DNA from: a virus
Virus record (IMG/VR): IMGVR_UViG_3300031772_000252
Location: 1 to 25,498 of that record
DNA: 25,498 nucleotides
Reading direction: 5' to 3' (one strand)
The translations under genes and the position numbers were made by a program. The notes beneath the pieces were generated by a model. That model saw only the letters and a list, made by a program, of their open reading frames with translations, was not told where the DNA came from and made no database searches. Of this stretch, positions 1 to 8,698 are shown piece by piece. How positions within the stretch are numbered: position 1 is the first letter of the stretch; each line of letters begins with the position of its first letter.

Positions 1-219
1 CACTTCTACGAGTGTCAAGTTATAGCCAGTTACAGCATATATTTCTACACTGGTGATTTTTCCAGTTCCATCGGCTGGATTAACAATAACCATATATGTG
101 TCTGTAAACTTTTCACTGGTTCTGTTTGTTGCAGCTGCACCTACATCAATTTCAGTGGCCATTACAACCATTTGAAATATTAAAAAAATAAGAAAAACAA
201 CTAATAATATTTTTTTCAT
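1..219 (-). CDS. Signal-peptide protein, tail-fibre region (partial, 3' end outside window)
   Basis: Seventy-three codons are visible and the frame runs off the left edge. The start is the ATG at 219, preceded by GGAG about 7 bases upstream. The N-terminus is Met-Lys-Lys followed by about 18 hydrophobic residues and a likely signal peptidase I site near VVMA|TE, so the product looks exported or membrane-anchored. The mature part begins TEIDVGAAATNR and continues with beta-strand-like sequence. It lies two bases after the stop of the homing endonuclease and downstream of the fibre-like gene, which also has a signal peptide. I do not recognise a family from the visible part; a receptor-binding or host-surface protein is an inference from position only. 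Confidence 0.75.
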   Translation of the reverse strand, partial: MKKILLVVFLIFLIFQMVVMATEIDVGAAATNRTSEKFTDTYMVIVNPADGTGKITSVEIYAVTGYNLTLVEV

Positions 220-221
220 AA

Positions 222-989
222 TTATTCTCCTTTCGTGGCAAATTTATATTGGTAGCATTGAACTGGACATTTGCCTATAAAATTTAGGAAATCTTTGGTT
301 GAATGAGCAGAAATACGAATACTATTTATACTCGGCAATCTTGTTATTTTGAATCCTAAATTTATTAATTTCTTAATTAATCTTTTAACATCTGAAATAA
401 GAAATCCACAAGTAAATAAAACAATATATGGCCTTCCTCCTCTTTTGTCATGTCTTAAACAACCATCTCCAATTACCCATTGCCTACAAGTCAAAGAAGT
501 TAATTTAATATCTTTAGGAACTATCTTTTTGCCGTTGGGATACCAATGTTTATAGATAGGAAATAATTCTGCATAAGCATAGGAAGCATGAGAATAACTA
601 TAATAATTTCGTTCTTTGTGATATCGTTCTTTTATTTCTCCTCCTTCTATTCCAAATGATTTCAATATATTTGCTATATATTGTATATATTCAAAATGTT
701 TTGAACTATATCTAAACCTCGCAGAATGAAGAGATCGACAATTTAAACTACCATCACCAAGAAGTTCCCCTGAAATCCATTCGATCGCTTTTCGTGATAA
801 CTTGCAATGATTTTTCACTTGTTTAAGGGAATTAGCCTCGCCTACAGAACGAATTGAGATATTAAATTTTATCATCCAATATCTTATAGTCAAATTACTT
901 ACCTCACATATTTCGGCAATCTGAGGGATATTCAATTCTTTATTCCAATATTTATTAAATAACCAATTTTTATCTTTATATTTTTTCAT
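222..989 (-). CDS. HTH-LAGLIDADG homing endonuclease, free-standing
   Basis: This 255-residue protein should be a site-specific DNA endonuclease that promotes spread of its own gene. Residues 10-48 form a helix-turn-helix (NIPQIAEICEVSNLTIRYW). The first LAGLIDADG-type helix is at residues 70-80 (EWISGELLGDGSL), ending in the metal-binding acidic residue, and a second shorter copy is at 170-178 (QWVIGDGCL). Two motifs in one chain suggest a monomeric two-lobed enzyme. The gene sits between two signal-peptide tail-region genes, with its stop two bases from the next ATG, and has its own promoter. There is no sign of an intron or intein around it, so it is free-standing. Exact subfamily is uncertain; the family assignment is fairly safe. 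Confidence 0.85.
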   Translation of the reverse strand: MKKYKDKNWLFNKYWNKELNIPQIAEICEVSNLTIRYWMIKFNISIRSVGEANSLKQVKNHCKLSRKAIEWISGELLGDGSLNCRSLHSARFRYSSKHFEYIQYIANILKSFGIEGGEIKERYHKERNYYSYSHASYAYAELFPIYKHWYPNGKKIVPKDIKLTSLTCRQWVIGDGCLRHDKRGGRPYIVLFTCGFLISDVKRLIKKLINLGFKITRLPSINSIRISAHSTKDFLNFIGKCPVQCYQYKFATKGE

Positions 990-1009
990 TTGTTACCTTT
1001 AATGCTTAT

Positions 1010-1038
1010 ATTATAACACTTTCGAGTATTTTTATCAT
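1010..1038 (-). promoter_or_regulatory. Extended -10 sigma-70-type promoter for the homing endonuclease
   Basis: Reading on the minus strand, a perfect -10 box TATAAT lies at 1015-1010 with the extended TGn element just before it (TGT at 1018-1016). A -35 hexamer ATGATA (4 of 6 matches to TTGACA) lies at 1038-1033 with a 17-base spacer. Transcription would start near 1003, about 14 bases before the endonuclease ATG, leaving only room for the ribosome site AAAGG. This is the best promoter I can find in the window. Confidence 0.7.
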
Positions 1039-1047
1039 ATTTTTTTA

Positions 1048-2304
1048 TTACAATTCTCCAACGTCAATCGAGGGCGAGAAAAAGAGGATATCGGCCGACT
1101 TGGCATAGCCTGTTCTTTGAATCTGGTTTCCTATCGTAGTTGGGCAAGTAGAAGTCATTGCCCCTGCCGTTGCCGCAGAAACATAAACCATCGCACCTGC
1201 AAACTCAAAAGCAGAGTCATCCCTTATATAACCCATTACTAACATCTTACAAGTCTGACCATCGGCTTTTGCTTCAAGAGCAATTCTTAATCCTGGCATA
1301 GTTGTCGAAGCATCTGCTTTAGCTTTTTTCCACTCTTTATCGGTAAAATTAAAATACAGTAATTGTCCAAAGACAACACTTTCACCTACTGGCTGACTAT
1401 CAGTAATACCTGACCAAGTATGATCAGAAGCTAAAGCATTATAAAAGTCAAACTGTGTATCGGTATTTTGGCTATGCTTCTTTGTTACTGCGTCGGCCAC
1501 ATCAGTATCGGTATTAGTGCCTTCCTCGATTATTCCGGTAGCATTGTTAATTTTAGCTATTTTACCAGCGGTAAAAGCTCCTGTTTTAGTTATTTCATCA
1601 ACCAAAATTGCCTTAATTTCTGCATCGGTATCTACAGTAGGATCAGCTTCTACTGCAAATTCTAAGGCAGTCTCCCCAACATTTACCCTAGCAAACTTTA
1701 ACGAACTGCCAGTATAATTGGCCGGGGTATCGGTTAAGTCGGTAAACTTCAAAGCAGCAAGTTCCGAATCAGTAGCAAGGGTAATTCCCCATATTTCTTC
1801 CATCTCTGCCTGAGCGTCAATTGCTGTCTTTAAATAATAACTACCCAAAGCAGTAGAGAGTTCAGTTGATGTAATAATATCTAATAACCAGATATCTTCC
1901 ATTTCAGGTAAGGTATCTATAGCAGTCTTTAAATAATATAAATCTAAATCCCCATCATTAACCAGAGATACGCCCCATATAGCCTCCATCTTTGCCTGGG
2001 TATTTATTTCCGTCTTAAGATAATAAAGTCCATCACCGGCGTCTAAACGAGCCTTTATTGTATCGTATGTGCCACTTGGGTTAATTCCCAATTCTGTTTC
2101 TATAGCGATAACTGCCGCATTTGTGTCATTTGGCACCGCTGCCCTGGCCGTGGTAGCAAGAGGATCCGGATAATCCACTTCAACGCTCGTATCGGTATCG
2201 ATCGCACCGGGATAATCTGTCCCACTTCCACCTCCAAGCTCATATCCTAAAGCTATTCCAGAAAATAATAATAAAATAATTATTAAAAATAATATTCTTT
2301 TCAT
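1048..2304 (-). CDS. Tail fibre-like protein with signal peptide and YYLKT repeats
   Basis: The 418-residue product begins with a textbook signal peptide (MKR, then a hydrophobic run to about residue 20, SGIALG). Residues 54-90 contain a segment often seen in phage fibres (PNDTNAAVIAIETELGINPS). Residues 94-186 hold three imperfect repeats starting YYLKT. Residues about 255-285 (DVADAVTKKHSQNTDT) are another common fibre element. The last 130 residues form a glycine- and beta-rich domain (GQLLYFNFTDKEW to the C-terminus) resembling small head-decoration or fibre-tip domains. The start at 2304 is supported by GAGGAG 6 bases upstream. Role as receptor-binding fibre is inferred from these elements and from its place after the tape measure and distal tail genes. 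The signal peptide is odd for a virion protein. Confidence 0.75.
   Translation of the reverse strand: MKRILFLIIILLLFSGIALGYELGGGSGTDYPGAIDTDTSVEVDYPDPLATTARAAVPNDTNAAVIAIETELGINPSGTYDTIKARLDAGDGLYYLKTEINTQAKMEAIWGVSLVNDGDLDLYYLKTAIDTLPEMEDIWLLDIITSTELSTALGSYYLKTAIDAQAEMEEIWGITLATDSELAALKFTDLTDTPANYTGSSLKFARVNVGETALEFAVEADPTVDTDAEIKAILVDEITKTGAFTAGKIAKINNATGIIEEGTNTDTDVADAVTKKHSQNTDTQFDFYNALASDHTWSGITDSQPVGESVVFGQLLYFNFTDKEWKKAKADASTTMPGLRIALEAKADGQTCKMLVMGYIRDDSAFEFAGAMVYVSAATAGAMTSTCPTTIGNQIQRTGYAKSADILFFSPSIDVGEL
1747..2025 (-). repeat. Three tandem protein repeats (YYLKT units) inside the fibre gene
   Basis: Units begin at residues 94, 123 and 156 of the fibre-like protein and share the pattern YYLKTxI, three to four residues, ME(x)IW, then a short hydrophobic stretch and D/S-x-EL. 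Unit length varies from 29 to 33 residues. The DNA of the units has diverged, so the array is old or under selection at protein level. Confidence 0.75.
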
Positions 2305-2321
2305 AACATTCTCCTCTCTTT

Positions 2322-2987
2322 TTATGCCGTAGAAGGCACCGGTTCTCTTAATTTTAAAATAAATTTTCCTACCAATTTAGAACTATTCCAGCCCGTTAAC
2401 ATATTTAAAGCTCCTCCATCTTTAAAATATACGTCCAAAGTATTTTCTAAAAATGGTAGTTTTAAAGTATGAAGCCCAGGTGATTCCAATATAGCTTTAA
2501 ATAAATTTAAATTACTTAAAAATTCTGCTTTTGTATTTGCTTTTATATAGCAAAATAAAATTATATCCCTGGGTTCAAAATGAATATCATCGGCATCAGT
2601 GTAGGATTCCTCTCCATTGGAATCAGGCCAGCTATGGGCTATTTCACCTTTTCTTTTCAGAAAATCTAAGGTTCCGTTAACTTTTTGGACATAAACTCCA
2701 TAGGTAGCTGCCAAGTCATGAGACGAAGAAATAGTTACTGAAGCTCCTGCTGCTTCTGCGGTTAAACTCCCGGTAACTACGTTGATAGTTCCTGCCACAA
2801 CTGAAATGATGGTATAATTACCATTATTCGAAGTAGAACCAGAAACGGTAATTACATCCCCTGCTGCAAGACCAATCTCTAAAAATTTAGCGGCAGCTTG
2901 AATTATAGTATCCTCTCCTGCCCCACCATCTATAAAGGCAATATCAGTTCCTGTAACCTTACTACCGATTAAATATCCGGATTGCAT
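2322..2987 (-). CDS. Distal tail (Dit)-like tail protein with N-terminal beta insert
   Basis: A 221-residue protein encoded directly after the tape measure, where siphoviruses normally carry the distal tail protein that joins tube to tip. Residues about 15-90 are a beta-rich module (LAAGDVITVSGSTSNNG, then NYTIISVVAGTINVV) of a type reused in many phage structural proteins. The C-terminal half has the pattern of tail-tip proteins: KAILESPGLHTLKLPF, an aromatic VYFKDGG segment and FILKLREPVP at the end. The ATG at 2987 follows GGGGG in the tape measure's last codons. Position is the main evidence; sequence similarity to Dit is only suggestive, so another tail-tip component is possible. Confidence 0.6.
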   Translation of the reverse strand: MQSGYLIGSKVTGTDIAFIDGGAGEDTIIQAAAKFLEIGLAAGDVITVSGSTSNNGNYTIISVVAGTINVVTGSLTAEAAGASVTISSSHDLAATYGVYVQKVNGTLDFLKRKGEIAHSWPDSNGEESYTDADDIHFEPRDIILFCYIKANTKAEFLSNLNLFKAILESPGLHTLKLPFLENTLDVYFKDGGALNMLTGWNSSKLVGKFILKLREPVPSTA

Positions 2988-2989
2988 AA

Positions 2990-5900
2990 TTAAGCACCCC
3001 CAATCGCCCTTAAATATTCGCTTTCTAAAGATATTCCCTTACTTAATTTATCATTTATGTCTTTCAGGTATTTATTATATTCAGTATTATCGGCAATTCT
3101 TGAGTTAATTATTATTATGCTTTCCATATTGGAAAGTATGTCTACGGTATTAATTCTAATCGCTTGGAATTGTCCTGCTAAAAGCCCGGCTGTTTCTTCT
3201 GTTATGCCTGCAATTGCTCCGGTTAATCCTTTTCTCCCTGCCTCTTCTAATTCCATACCTGCTGATTCTAAAACCTCTTGTATTGCTTCCCATTGTGTTT
3301 CTGCAGCTTCAATCATTTCTTGATATGTTCCGGTTAGATCCTCTATTTCTTCAGGTGTTAGCCCGCCTTCAGAAAGAATAGCAAATTGATCATACCAATC
3401 CTCGATATATTTTGTAATTATAGTTCTCTTAAAGGCGTCTAAAATTGCTTTTCTCATCATATCGTTAAAAGTATCGGCAAAAACCTGGGCCGAATCTAGC
3501 CCTTGAGAAAATCCTTCAGCGATGGCATCGGCAATTGATTCAGTGGTGGTTCCGGTAAGAATTTCTTGATATTGCTGATACAGATTAGCTATTTCTGCAT
3601 TGGCGCTTTCTATAGCAGATAACCATTCTTCTATCTTTTCTTGATCAACTTCGCTCCAGGTCCACCATAAAAATTGTCCGTAAGCTTCTTTTTCAGCCTC
3701 AATCATTTTATTATATGTATCAATTTGATCCTCGAGTAAATCAATTGTATCTTGTATTGCCTCGGTCTTTGCCGTTCCAGAAGATTGACTTAATATCGTT
3801 TGCTGTTTTTGTAATTCAAGAGTAATCGCTTGTAATTCTTCTCTAAGTTCGGGAACGTCAGAATAAGTTTTTACGAATAGATTGATAATACTATTTATAG
3901 CAGCCGCTATTCCGCTTATAATCCCGGCAATATTGCCAGTTGAAAAACCAATTGTTATCTCACCAATTCCGCCAATTAAATCAGCCATATCATTTATTGC
4001 TTCTTCAAGTTCTGTGTCAAAATTTCCCACAACGTCGGCCAAAGCATGCAGGGTGTCAACCGTTTTATTAATTTCGTTATTTATATTTTCCCATATTTGC
4101 TTTTGTGATTCAGCGATATCTTTATCGAGTAGAATAATGATATCGGCATATTCAGAATATTTTACTTTCATCTCTTCGAGGGTTTTAATTTTATCTTCTA
4201 ATTCTTTATTATTTAGATCTTCCCCATATTCGGCTAATTTATAATCTATTTCTTGTTTTGCTTTACTAAATTTAACCTCTGCAATTAACTGCTCTTCTAT
4301 AATCTTTAATCTGTCCCGTTCATATTTAACATCGGTTAGCAATAATAATTCGTTAGTTTTCTCCTGAATTGAAACAATCTTTTCTTCTGTTGTCTGATAA
4401 GATTCAAAATAAGATTGTAATATTTTTCTCTTCTCATCAACTGCTGCTTTTTCGGCATCAGTAATTTCTTTTAATTTATCATTTACGAATATGAAGTATT
4501 CTTTATTAGCTTCCATTTCTTTTCCAAGTCCCGCTTTGGCTATTTCAAGTCTTAATTTATAATTATTGTCTAATTCATCTGTTTGTTTCCCCAGATTTTC
4601 CTTAAATATAGTCAATGCTGTTTCTGCTATCTCTTTATTATATTTATCATTAATTTCTAATATATTTTTATTGTGCTGTTCTACCGCCCCTAAATATTCA
4701 GTAGATCCCTCTTCGTAATTTTTGATTATAGATTTGAAATTATCTTTTTCTGCTTTAAGGTCTTTATCCCTTGCCTCTGTTATATACCCGAAGAGTTCAT
4801 CTTCTATCTTCTTCTTTTTTTCTATTATAGTTTTATTATATTCGTATATATCATCGGTAATTATTTTGGTTAATTCGGCATTGTCTTTATATTTTGTTAA
4901 TATTTCAGATAAATATTGACTATAATTTTCGCCATCCATAACAAGTTGTGCATTGTGTTCTTTTACATATTCTTCTCCGAATTGGTCTACATCGCTGGTA
5001 TATCTTTTATATTGACTTGCCATATATTTTAATTTATCTTCTATATCTTCGATTTCTTTGTCGGTAATAGTAGGAATAACCGTGGGTTCTTCTTCAGGAG
5101 GTTTTCCGGGTTCAGGAGTAATCACAATCGGTTTTTCTCGTGTTTTTCTTAATTCCTCTAAGGATTTAGTTAAAATATCTACCATTTCATATGATTTTTC
5201 TTGATTTTGATTTAATTGGTCTTCTTCTAATGCTCTTTTTTCGGTTGCCAAAGATAAATCTTTTTCCAATTTCAGATATTCATTATTATCCCTTAAACGT
5301 ATCTCTATCATATCATTTAACTGTTCTTGCTCATATAATTCATATTCCCCGCCTGTTACTATCCACTTCGCTAAGTCCTCTTCGGCTTTAATTTGTTTAT
5401 TAATTCTTTTTATTTCTTTATCTCCCGCATCTTCGTTCCTATCATATAATTCTTTAGCTAAATCCGCCCGGCGCATTTCAATCTTCGCCTGTGCTAGGTC
5501 TAATTCCATTATCCTTATACTTAAATTTATAGTTCCTTCTTTAGCTAAACTTAAAATATCGATAGAAGTGGCAGCACCTTCGACAGCCTTTCCAAGAGTG
5601 GGGAAGTATATAGCCAGAGCTTCTTCTGCTGCGTGTAGGTGGGTTGTTTCTTCTTTGGTAAGTTCTGTTTTGCCTCGTAGATTTTCTACTGTAGCGATTA
5701 AATCATCAATTCTATTCTGTTTACTTTTTAGTGTATTAGTTAATTCCGAATAAGCCCTTGATAACTCGGAAAACTCATCATTAGTCCCGCTCATCGCCTG
5801 ATTAATTCCACGAGCTATATTGTTCATAAATCCGAGCAAACTATCTCCGAGAGGTTTCAACTTTGCCATTATATTATTTTTCATAATCGCCATTTGATTT

Positions 5901-6886
5901 TCGGTAGTATCTACCATGATCTTGAAGGCTTCAGAAGTGGCGCCAGTAGAGTTTTGTACTTCTATTAAGGCTTTATTAAATTCCTCGCCTTGGTCGCTCG
6001 CAACGGCAAGTAAGCCAGTCAAACCCCTGATATTAGGAAATAATATACTTAATTGTTCGATATTTCCACCTGTAGCGGTAATCAAATCATTGAGGAAAGT
6101 TTTAAATCCTTTTCCTCTTATAGCAGCTGTATCAAAGTCAATGCCCAATTCTGAAATTAATTTTTTTGCCTCTTCACCAGGCGTAATAATAGCATTGAGC
6201 ATACCTCTAATACCCGTCATCATTTCAGGAGTCTTAAGAGTTCTAGTGCCTTGAGCAATAATTGCCATCAAATCATCGAAAGCAAGTCCAGCTTGCGCTG
6301 CCAATCCTGTAACCGTAGTAATCTCGGGTCCAAGTTCTTCCATATTTGTCTTGCCAAGTCGAACAACGGTAAAGAGTTTATCCGATATATTCGTTGCATT
6401 CCCTGCTGCTTCTCCATAGGCATTTATAATACTCGTCAAGGCATCGGCGGCTGTGAAGGTATCAGTTACACCTCCCACTGCTAGTTCCATAGATTGTCGA
6501 AGTATATCCATAGCTTCAGCACCATCGATGCCAGCACTGATAATCTGATAAAGTGCTTTTGTGAGTCTTATGGCACTTTCAGGACCAGTTTTTGACATAT
6601 CTATAATTTCTTGGGATATTCCTTCAAAATTGCCTTGTACCATTTTTGAGATAGTCTGGACTTCCTTCATGGCAGTTTCAAATTCTTTAGAAAAATTGTA
6701 GGCTTGTTTGGTTATTTTTGCAAAAACAAGGGCTGCACCAATGCCTAACCCAGCAAAAATATCCATTCCAGTTATACTACGAGTTAAAGTACGTAATATT
6801 CCCTTCGCCTGGACTGCTCCTGTTTGTAATCCCGTATTATCGATTTTTGTCCGCCAAAAAAGCGAACCTCCGGTTTCTAGTGCCAT
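2990..6886 (-). CDS. Tail tape measure protein (TP901 type)
   Basis: At 1298 residues this is the largest product. It sets tail length and is ejected ahead of DNA. Residues about 70-360 match the TP901-type tape measure core (KEFETAMKEVQTISK, TKALYQIISAGIDG, GLAAQAGLAFDDLMAIIAQG). A hydrophobic stretch at 40-62 and another at about 958-1000 (IGGIGEITIGFSTGNIAGI) could insert into membrane. Residues about 370-950 are charged, heptad-rich coiled coil. With the usual scaling of about 0.15 nm per residue the tail would be near 190 nm, which is an inference. The start at 6886 is set by AAGGTGG, which lies within the last codons of the upstream glycosyltransferase, so the two are translationally linked. 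Confidence 0.95.
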   Translation of the reverse strand: MALETGGSLFWRTKIDNTGLQTGAVQAKGILRTLTRSITGMDIFAGLGIGAALVFAKITKQAYNFSKEFETAMKEVQTISKMVQGNFEGISQEIIDMSKTGPESAIRLTKALYQIISAGIDGAEAMDILRQSMELAVGGVTDTFTAADALTSIINAYGEAAGNATNISDKLFTVVRLGKTNMEELGPEITTVTGLAAQAGLAFDDLMAIIAQGTRTLKTPEMMTGIRGMLNAIITPGEEAKKLISELGIDFDTAAIRGKGFKTFLNDLITATGGNIEQLSILFPNIRGLTGLLAVASDQGEEFNKALIEVQNSTGATSEAFKIMVDTTENQMAIMKNNIMAKLKPLGDSLLGFMNNIARGINQAMSGTNDEFSELSRAYSELTNTLKSKQNRIDDLIATVENLRGKTELTKEETTHLHAAEEALAIYFPTLGKAVEGAATSIDILSLAKEGTINLSIRIMELDLAQAKIEMRRADLAKELYDRNEDAGDKEIKRINKQIKAEEDLAKWIVTGGEYELYEQEQLNDMIEIRLRDNNEYLKLEKDLSLATEKRALEEDQLNQNQEKSYEMVDILTKSLEELRKTREKPIVITPEPGKPPEEEPTVIPTITDKEIEDIEDKLKYMASQYKRYTSDVDQFGEEYVKEHNAQLVMDGENYSQYLSEILTKYKDNAELTKIITDDIYEYNKTIIEKKKKIEDELFGYITEARDKDLKAEKDNFKSIIKNYEEGSTEYLGAVEQHNKNILEINDKYNKEIAETALTIFKENLGKQTDELDNNYKLRLEIAKAGLGKEMEANKEYFIFVNDKLKEITDAEKAAVDEKRKILQSYFESYQTTEEKIVSIQEKTNELLLLTDVKYERDRLKIIEEQLIAEVKFSKAKQEIDYKLAEYGEDLNNKELEDKIKTLEEMKVKYSEYADIIILLDKDIAESQKQIWENINNEINKTVDTLHALADVVGNFDTELEEAINDMADLIGGIGEITIGFSTGNIAGIISGIAAAINSIINLFVKTYSDVPELREELQAITLELQKQQTILSQSSGTAKTEAIQDTIDLLEDQIDTYNKMIEAEKEAYGQFLWWTWSEVDQEKIEEWLSAIESANAEIANLYQQYQEILTGTTTESIADAIAEGFSQGLDSAQVFADTFNDMMRKAILDAFKRTIITKYIEDWYDQFAILSEGGLTPEEIEDLTGTYQEMIEAAETQWEAIQEVLESAGMELEEAGRKGLTGAIAGITEETAGLLAGQFQAIRINTVDILSNMESIIIINSRIADNTEYNKYLKDINDKLSKGISLESEYLRAIGGA

Positions 6887-6887
6887 T

Positions 6888-8075
6888 TTATTCCACCTTA
6901 ATTAAATTTTTCTTTGCATTCTCTTGATTAAAAATATCCCAACGTATAGGTAACCTATTATTATTCAATCCAATTCCAAAATTCATATATTCCCCTGCTT
7001 TTTCATAGTCCTTTTTCTCGAATTCATAAATAGCCAGCCAATTGAGAATTTCAGGAAGCACAATTTTTGAATTATTAATTAATAACCGTTCATATAAACT
7101 CCCCTTTGTTTTACAAATATCGAGTGCAATATCAAAATATTTTTTTGCCTTTTCATTATCCTTGCTGGTCCAATAATTCCCTAACATCAAATATATTTGA
7201 GAGATCCTGCTCGAATAATGACAGGCCTCTCTTTCTATTCTTTCCGCATTTTTTATATCATCTTTAGCTAAATATGACCCCACCAGATTAACAAAAACTT
7301 CAAGAAAGGCATTCCAGCCCTCATTATAATTTTCCTTTCTCATCTTTTTTATCCATATCTCACCATGGCGAATCGTATTCTCAAAATCTCTGGTGACATA
7401 GTATGTCTTTACTAAATGAGTTAAATTATGCAGGTTATCCGGATGTTCTTTAAACTCTTTTTGGAGCATCGGCAAACTACGCGCCATTTTATTATCTAAT
7501 AATTTTTCGCCCTTTTCCCCCTGGAAAATATATCCATAATGATTAAAGATTATATGAGGGGCAAAAAGATAGGGGGGCTTGCAAATTGGTTTATTATGGA
7601 CCGCCTGCTCAAAATGGAAACCACTCTCATTTTTGAATATTCTGGGCTGCAGCATTTCTGAATATTGTTTTAGGTCCCGGGTATAGTAGTTATATAAATT
7701 TACAAATACCGTTGGTTCTTTATATTCTGGGTTCAGAATTATATCCTCTAACAAGTATAAGCATTCATGACGCAATTCCTCATCGGCATCCATATACATA
7801 ATTTTATCCCCGATAGCCTTTCCGATCCCATAATTGCGGGCTTTGCTGAAATCCCAGGGGATAAATTCTTTTTTATATACCTTGTCAGTAAATTTTTTAG
7901 CAATATTTATCGTCCTGTCTGTAGATCCGGTATCTACTATAATTAATTCGGTAAGCAGTTTTAGTGTTTTATCATCTTTCATTTGAATAATAGGTAAAAA
8001 AGAATCTAGGCATCTTTGTAAATTTGCTTCCTCATTTTTAACGATCATACAAATTGATAATTTTGGTTTTTCCAT
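6888..8075 (-). CDS. Family 2 glycosyltransferase with C-terminal TPR region
   Basis: The 395-residue protein has a GT-A fold glycosyltransferase domain in its N-terminal half: SICMIVKNEEANLQRCLDS (residues 7-25), VDTGSTDRT (47-55), FSKARNYG (76-83) and the metal/sugar-nucleotide DXD motif DAD at 96-98. From about residue 200 it becomes helical with TPR-like repeats (a unit such as NEKAKKYFDIALDIC). This layout is the same as in SunS-type peptide glycosyltransferases and in other GT2-TPR enzymes. It is inserted between a C39-like peptidase gene and the tape measure gene, a place where tail operons normally have no enzyme. Substrate is unknown; a virion protein, a peptide or a surface polymer are all possible. 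RBS AAAGGA precedes the ATG. Confidence 0.88.
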   Translation of the reverse strand: MEKPKLSICMIVKNEEANLQRCLDSFLPIIQMKDDKTLKLLTELIIVDTGSTDRTINIAKKFTDKVYKKEFIPWDFSKARNYGIGKAIGDKIMYMDADEELRHECLYLLEDIILNPEYKEPTVFVNLYNYYTRDLKQYSEMLQPRIFKNESGFHFEQAVHNKPICKPPYLFAPHIIFNHYGYIFQGEKGEKLLDNKMARSLPMLQKEFKEHPDNLHNLTHLVKTYYVTRDFENTIRHGEIWIKKMRKENYNEGWNAFLEVFVNLVGSYLAKDDIKNAERIEREACHYSSRISQIYLMLGNYWTSKDNEKAKKYFDIALDICKTKGSLYERLLINNSKIVLPEILNWLAIYEFEKKDYEKAGEYMNFGIGLNNNRLPIRWDIFNQENAKKNLIKVE

Positions 8076-8087
8076 TTAAATTTCCTT

Positions 8088-8450
8088 TTATAGATTAATT
8101 TTGATAAATGATGTCTCCCTTTCAAAAGTATCTAATTTCATTTTTATTCCACGTGCCGGATCATAATATTTATTATTATTCCAGACACACCAGTGTCTAT
8201 TCTTATATCCAGTGTAATGAATAGTGACCATACAGAGTTTTGGTTTATTATTGTTTTTTATTCTAACAGCTTTATTACTACAGGATATCCCCTTTTTTTG
8301 TAAGGCATAATATACTTTTTTTGTGTTTGTTTTGCCTTTTGAATCAAATAATTTTATTGATTCTTTAAGAGATATTCCGGCAATCATTGCCACGCATGCC
8401 TGGCCACACAAATTTGAATTATCAGGTTGTCTAATTAAATTAATTGTCAT
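8088..8450 (-). CDS. Small C39-like (papain-fold) cysteine peptidase
   Basis: A 120-residue protein with the features of a minimal C39-type peptidase: an N-terminal Gln (Q8) and catalytic Cys15 in QPDNSNLCGQACVAM, and a C-terminal His86 in RHWCVWNN followed by Asp97 in YYDPARG. These supply a Cys-His-Asp triad and an oxyanion Gln. It has no signal peptide, membrane helix or ATPase domain, unlike bacteriocin exporters. Its ATG overlaps the stop of the frameshifted tail chaperone in an ATGA, so it is read as part of the tail operon. Possible roles are virion protein processing, a tail-tip peptidase or a partner of the adjacent glycosyltransferase; none is proved. Confidence 0.72.
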   Translation of the reverse strand: MTINLIRQPDNSNLCGQACVAMIAGISLKESIKLFDSKGKTNTKKVYYALQKKGISCSNKAVRIKNNNKPKLCMVTIHYTGYKNRHWCVWNNNKYYDPARGIKMKLDTFERETSFIKINL

Positions 8451-8698
8451 AATAAACCATCCAATTCATTTATATCTCTTATCTCTAAATCTTTCGCCTT
8501 TTTCTTTTTCTCATCTCCGGACTTATAACTTGGAATTGAACTCATTAACATCACTAAGTTAGCATAACTATAATTCCACAAAATATCTCTCATGGACATC
8601 TGGGGAAAATAATGCATGAGCCCACCGATTATTCGCCAGGGGTTGTTTCCTTCCTGGTCTGTAGAAGATTCATCCCCTTTATCGAAACTAAAGACGCC
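8447..8698 (-). CDS. Tail assembly chaperone, T-type extension made by -1 frameshift
   Basis: This open frame has no start of its own. It continues in the -1 frame from the slippery site in the upstream chaperone gene for 83 codons without a stop, ending TGA at 8447, which overlaps the ATG of the next gene. The encoded segment (NNPWRIIGGLMHYFP, then DILWNYSYANLVMLM, ending in a lysine-rich tail) has the look of lambda G-T type extensions: an aromatic helical region with DILW and ANLVM. The full G-T product would be 247 residues (164 in the zero frame plus 83). The short and long forms normally coat the tape measure and recruit tail tube subunits. Without the frameshift this 180-base stretch would be an unexplained gap in an otherwise tightly packed operon. 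Confidence 0.85.
   Translation of the reverse strand, partial: GVFSFDKGDESSTDQEGNNPWRIIGGLMHYFPQMSMRDILWNYSYANLVMLMSSIPSYKSGDEKKKKAKDLEIRDINELDGLL

Noticed and set aside
3882-4244. Plus-strand open frames of 60-180 codons through the tape measure and other genes
   Set aside because: All lie opposite well-supported minus-strand genes, lack ribosome sites and have low-complexity Ile/Ser/Phe-rich products typical of shadows of AT-rich coding sequence.
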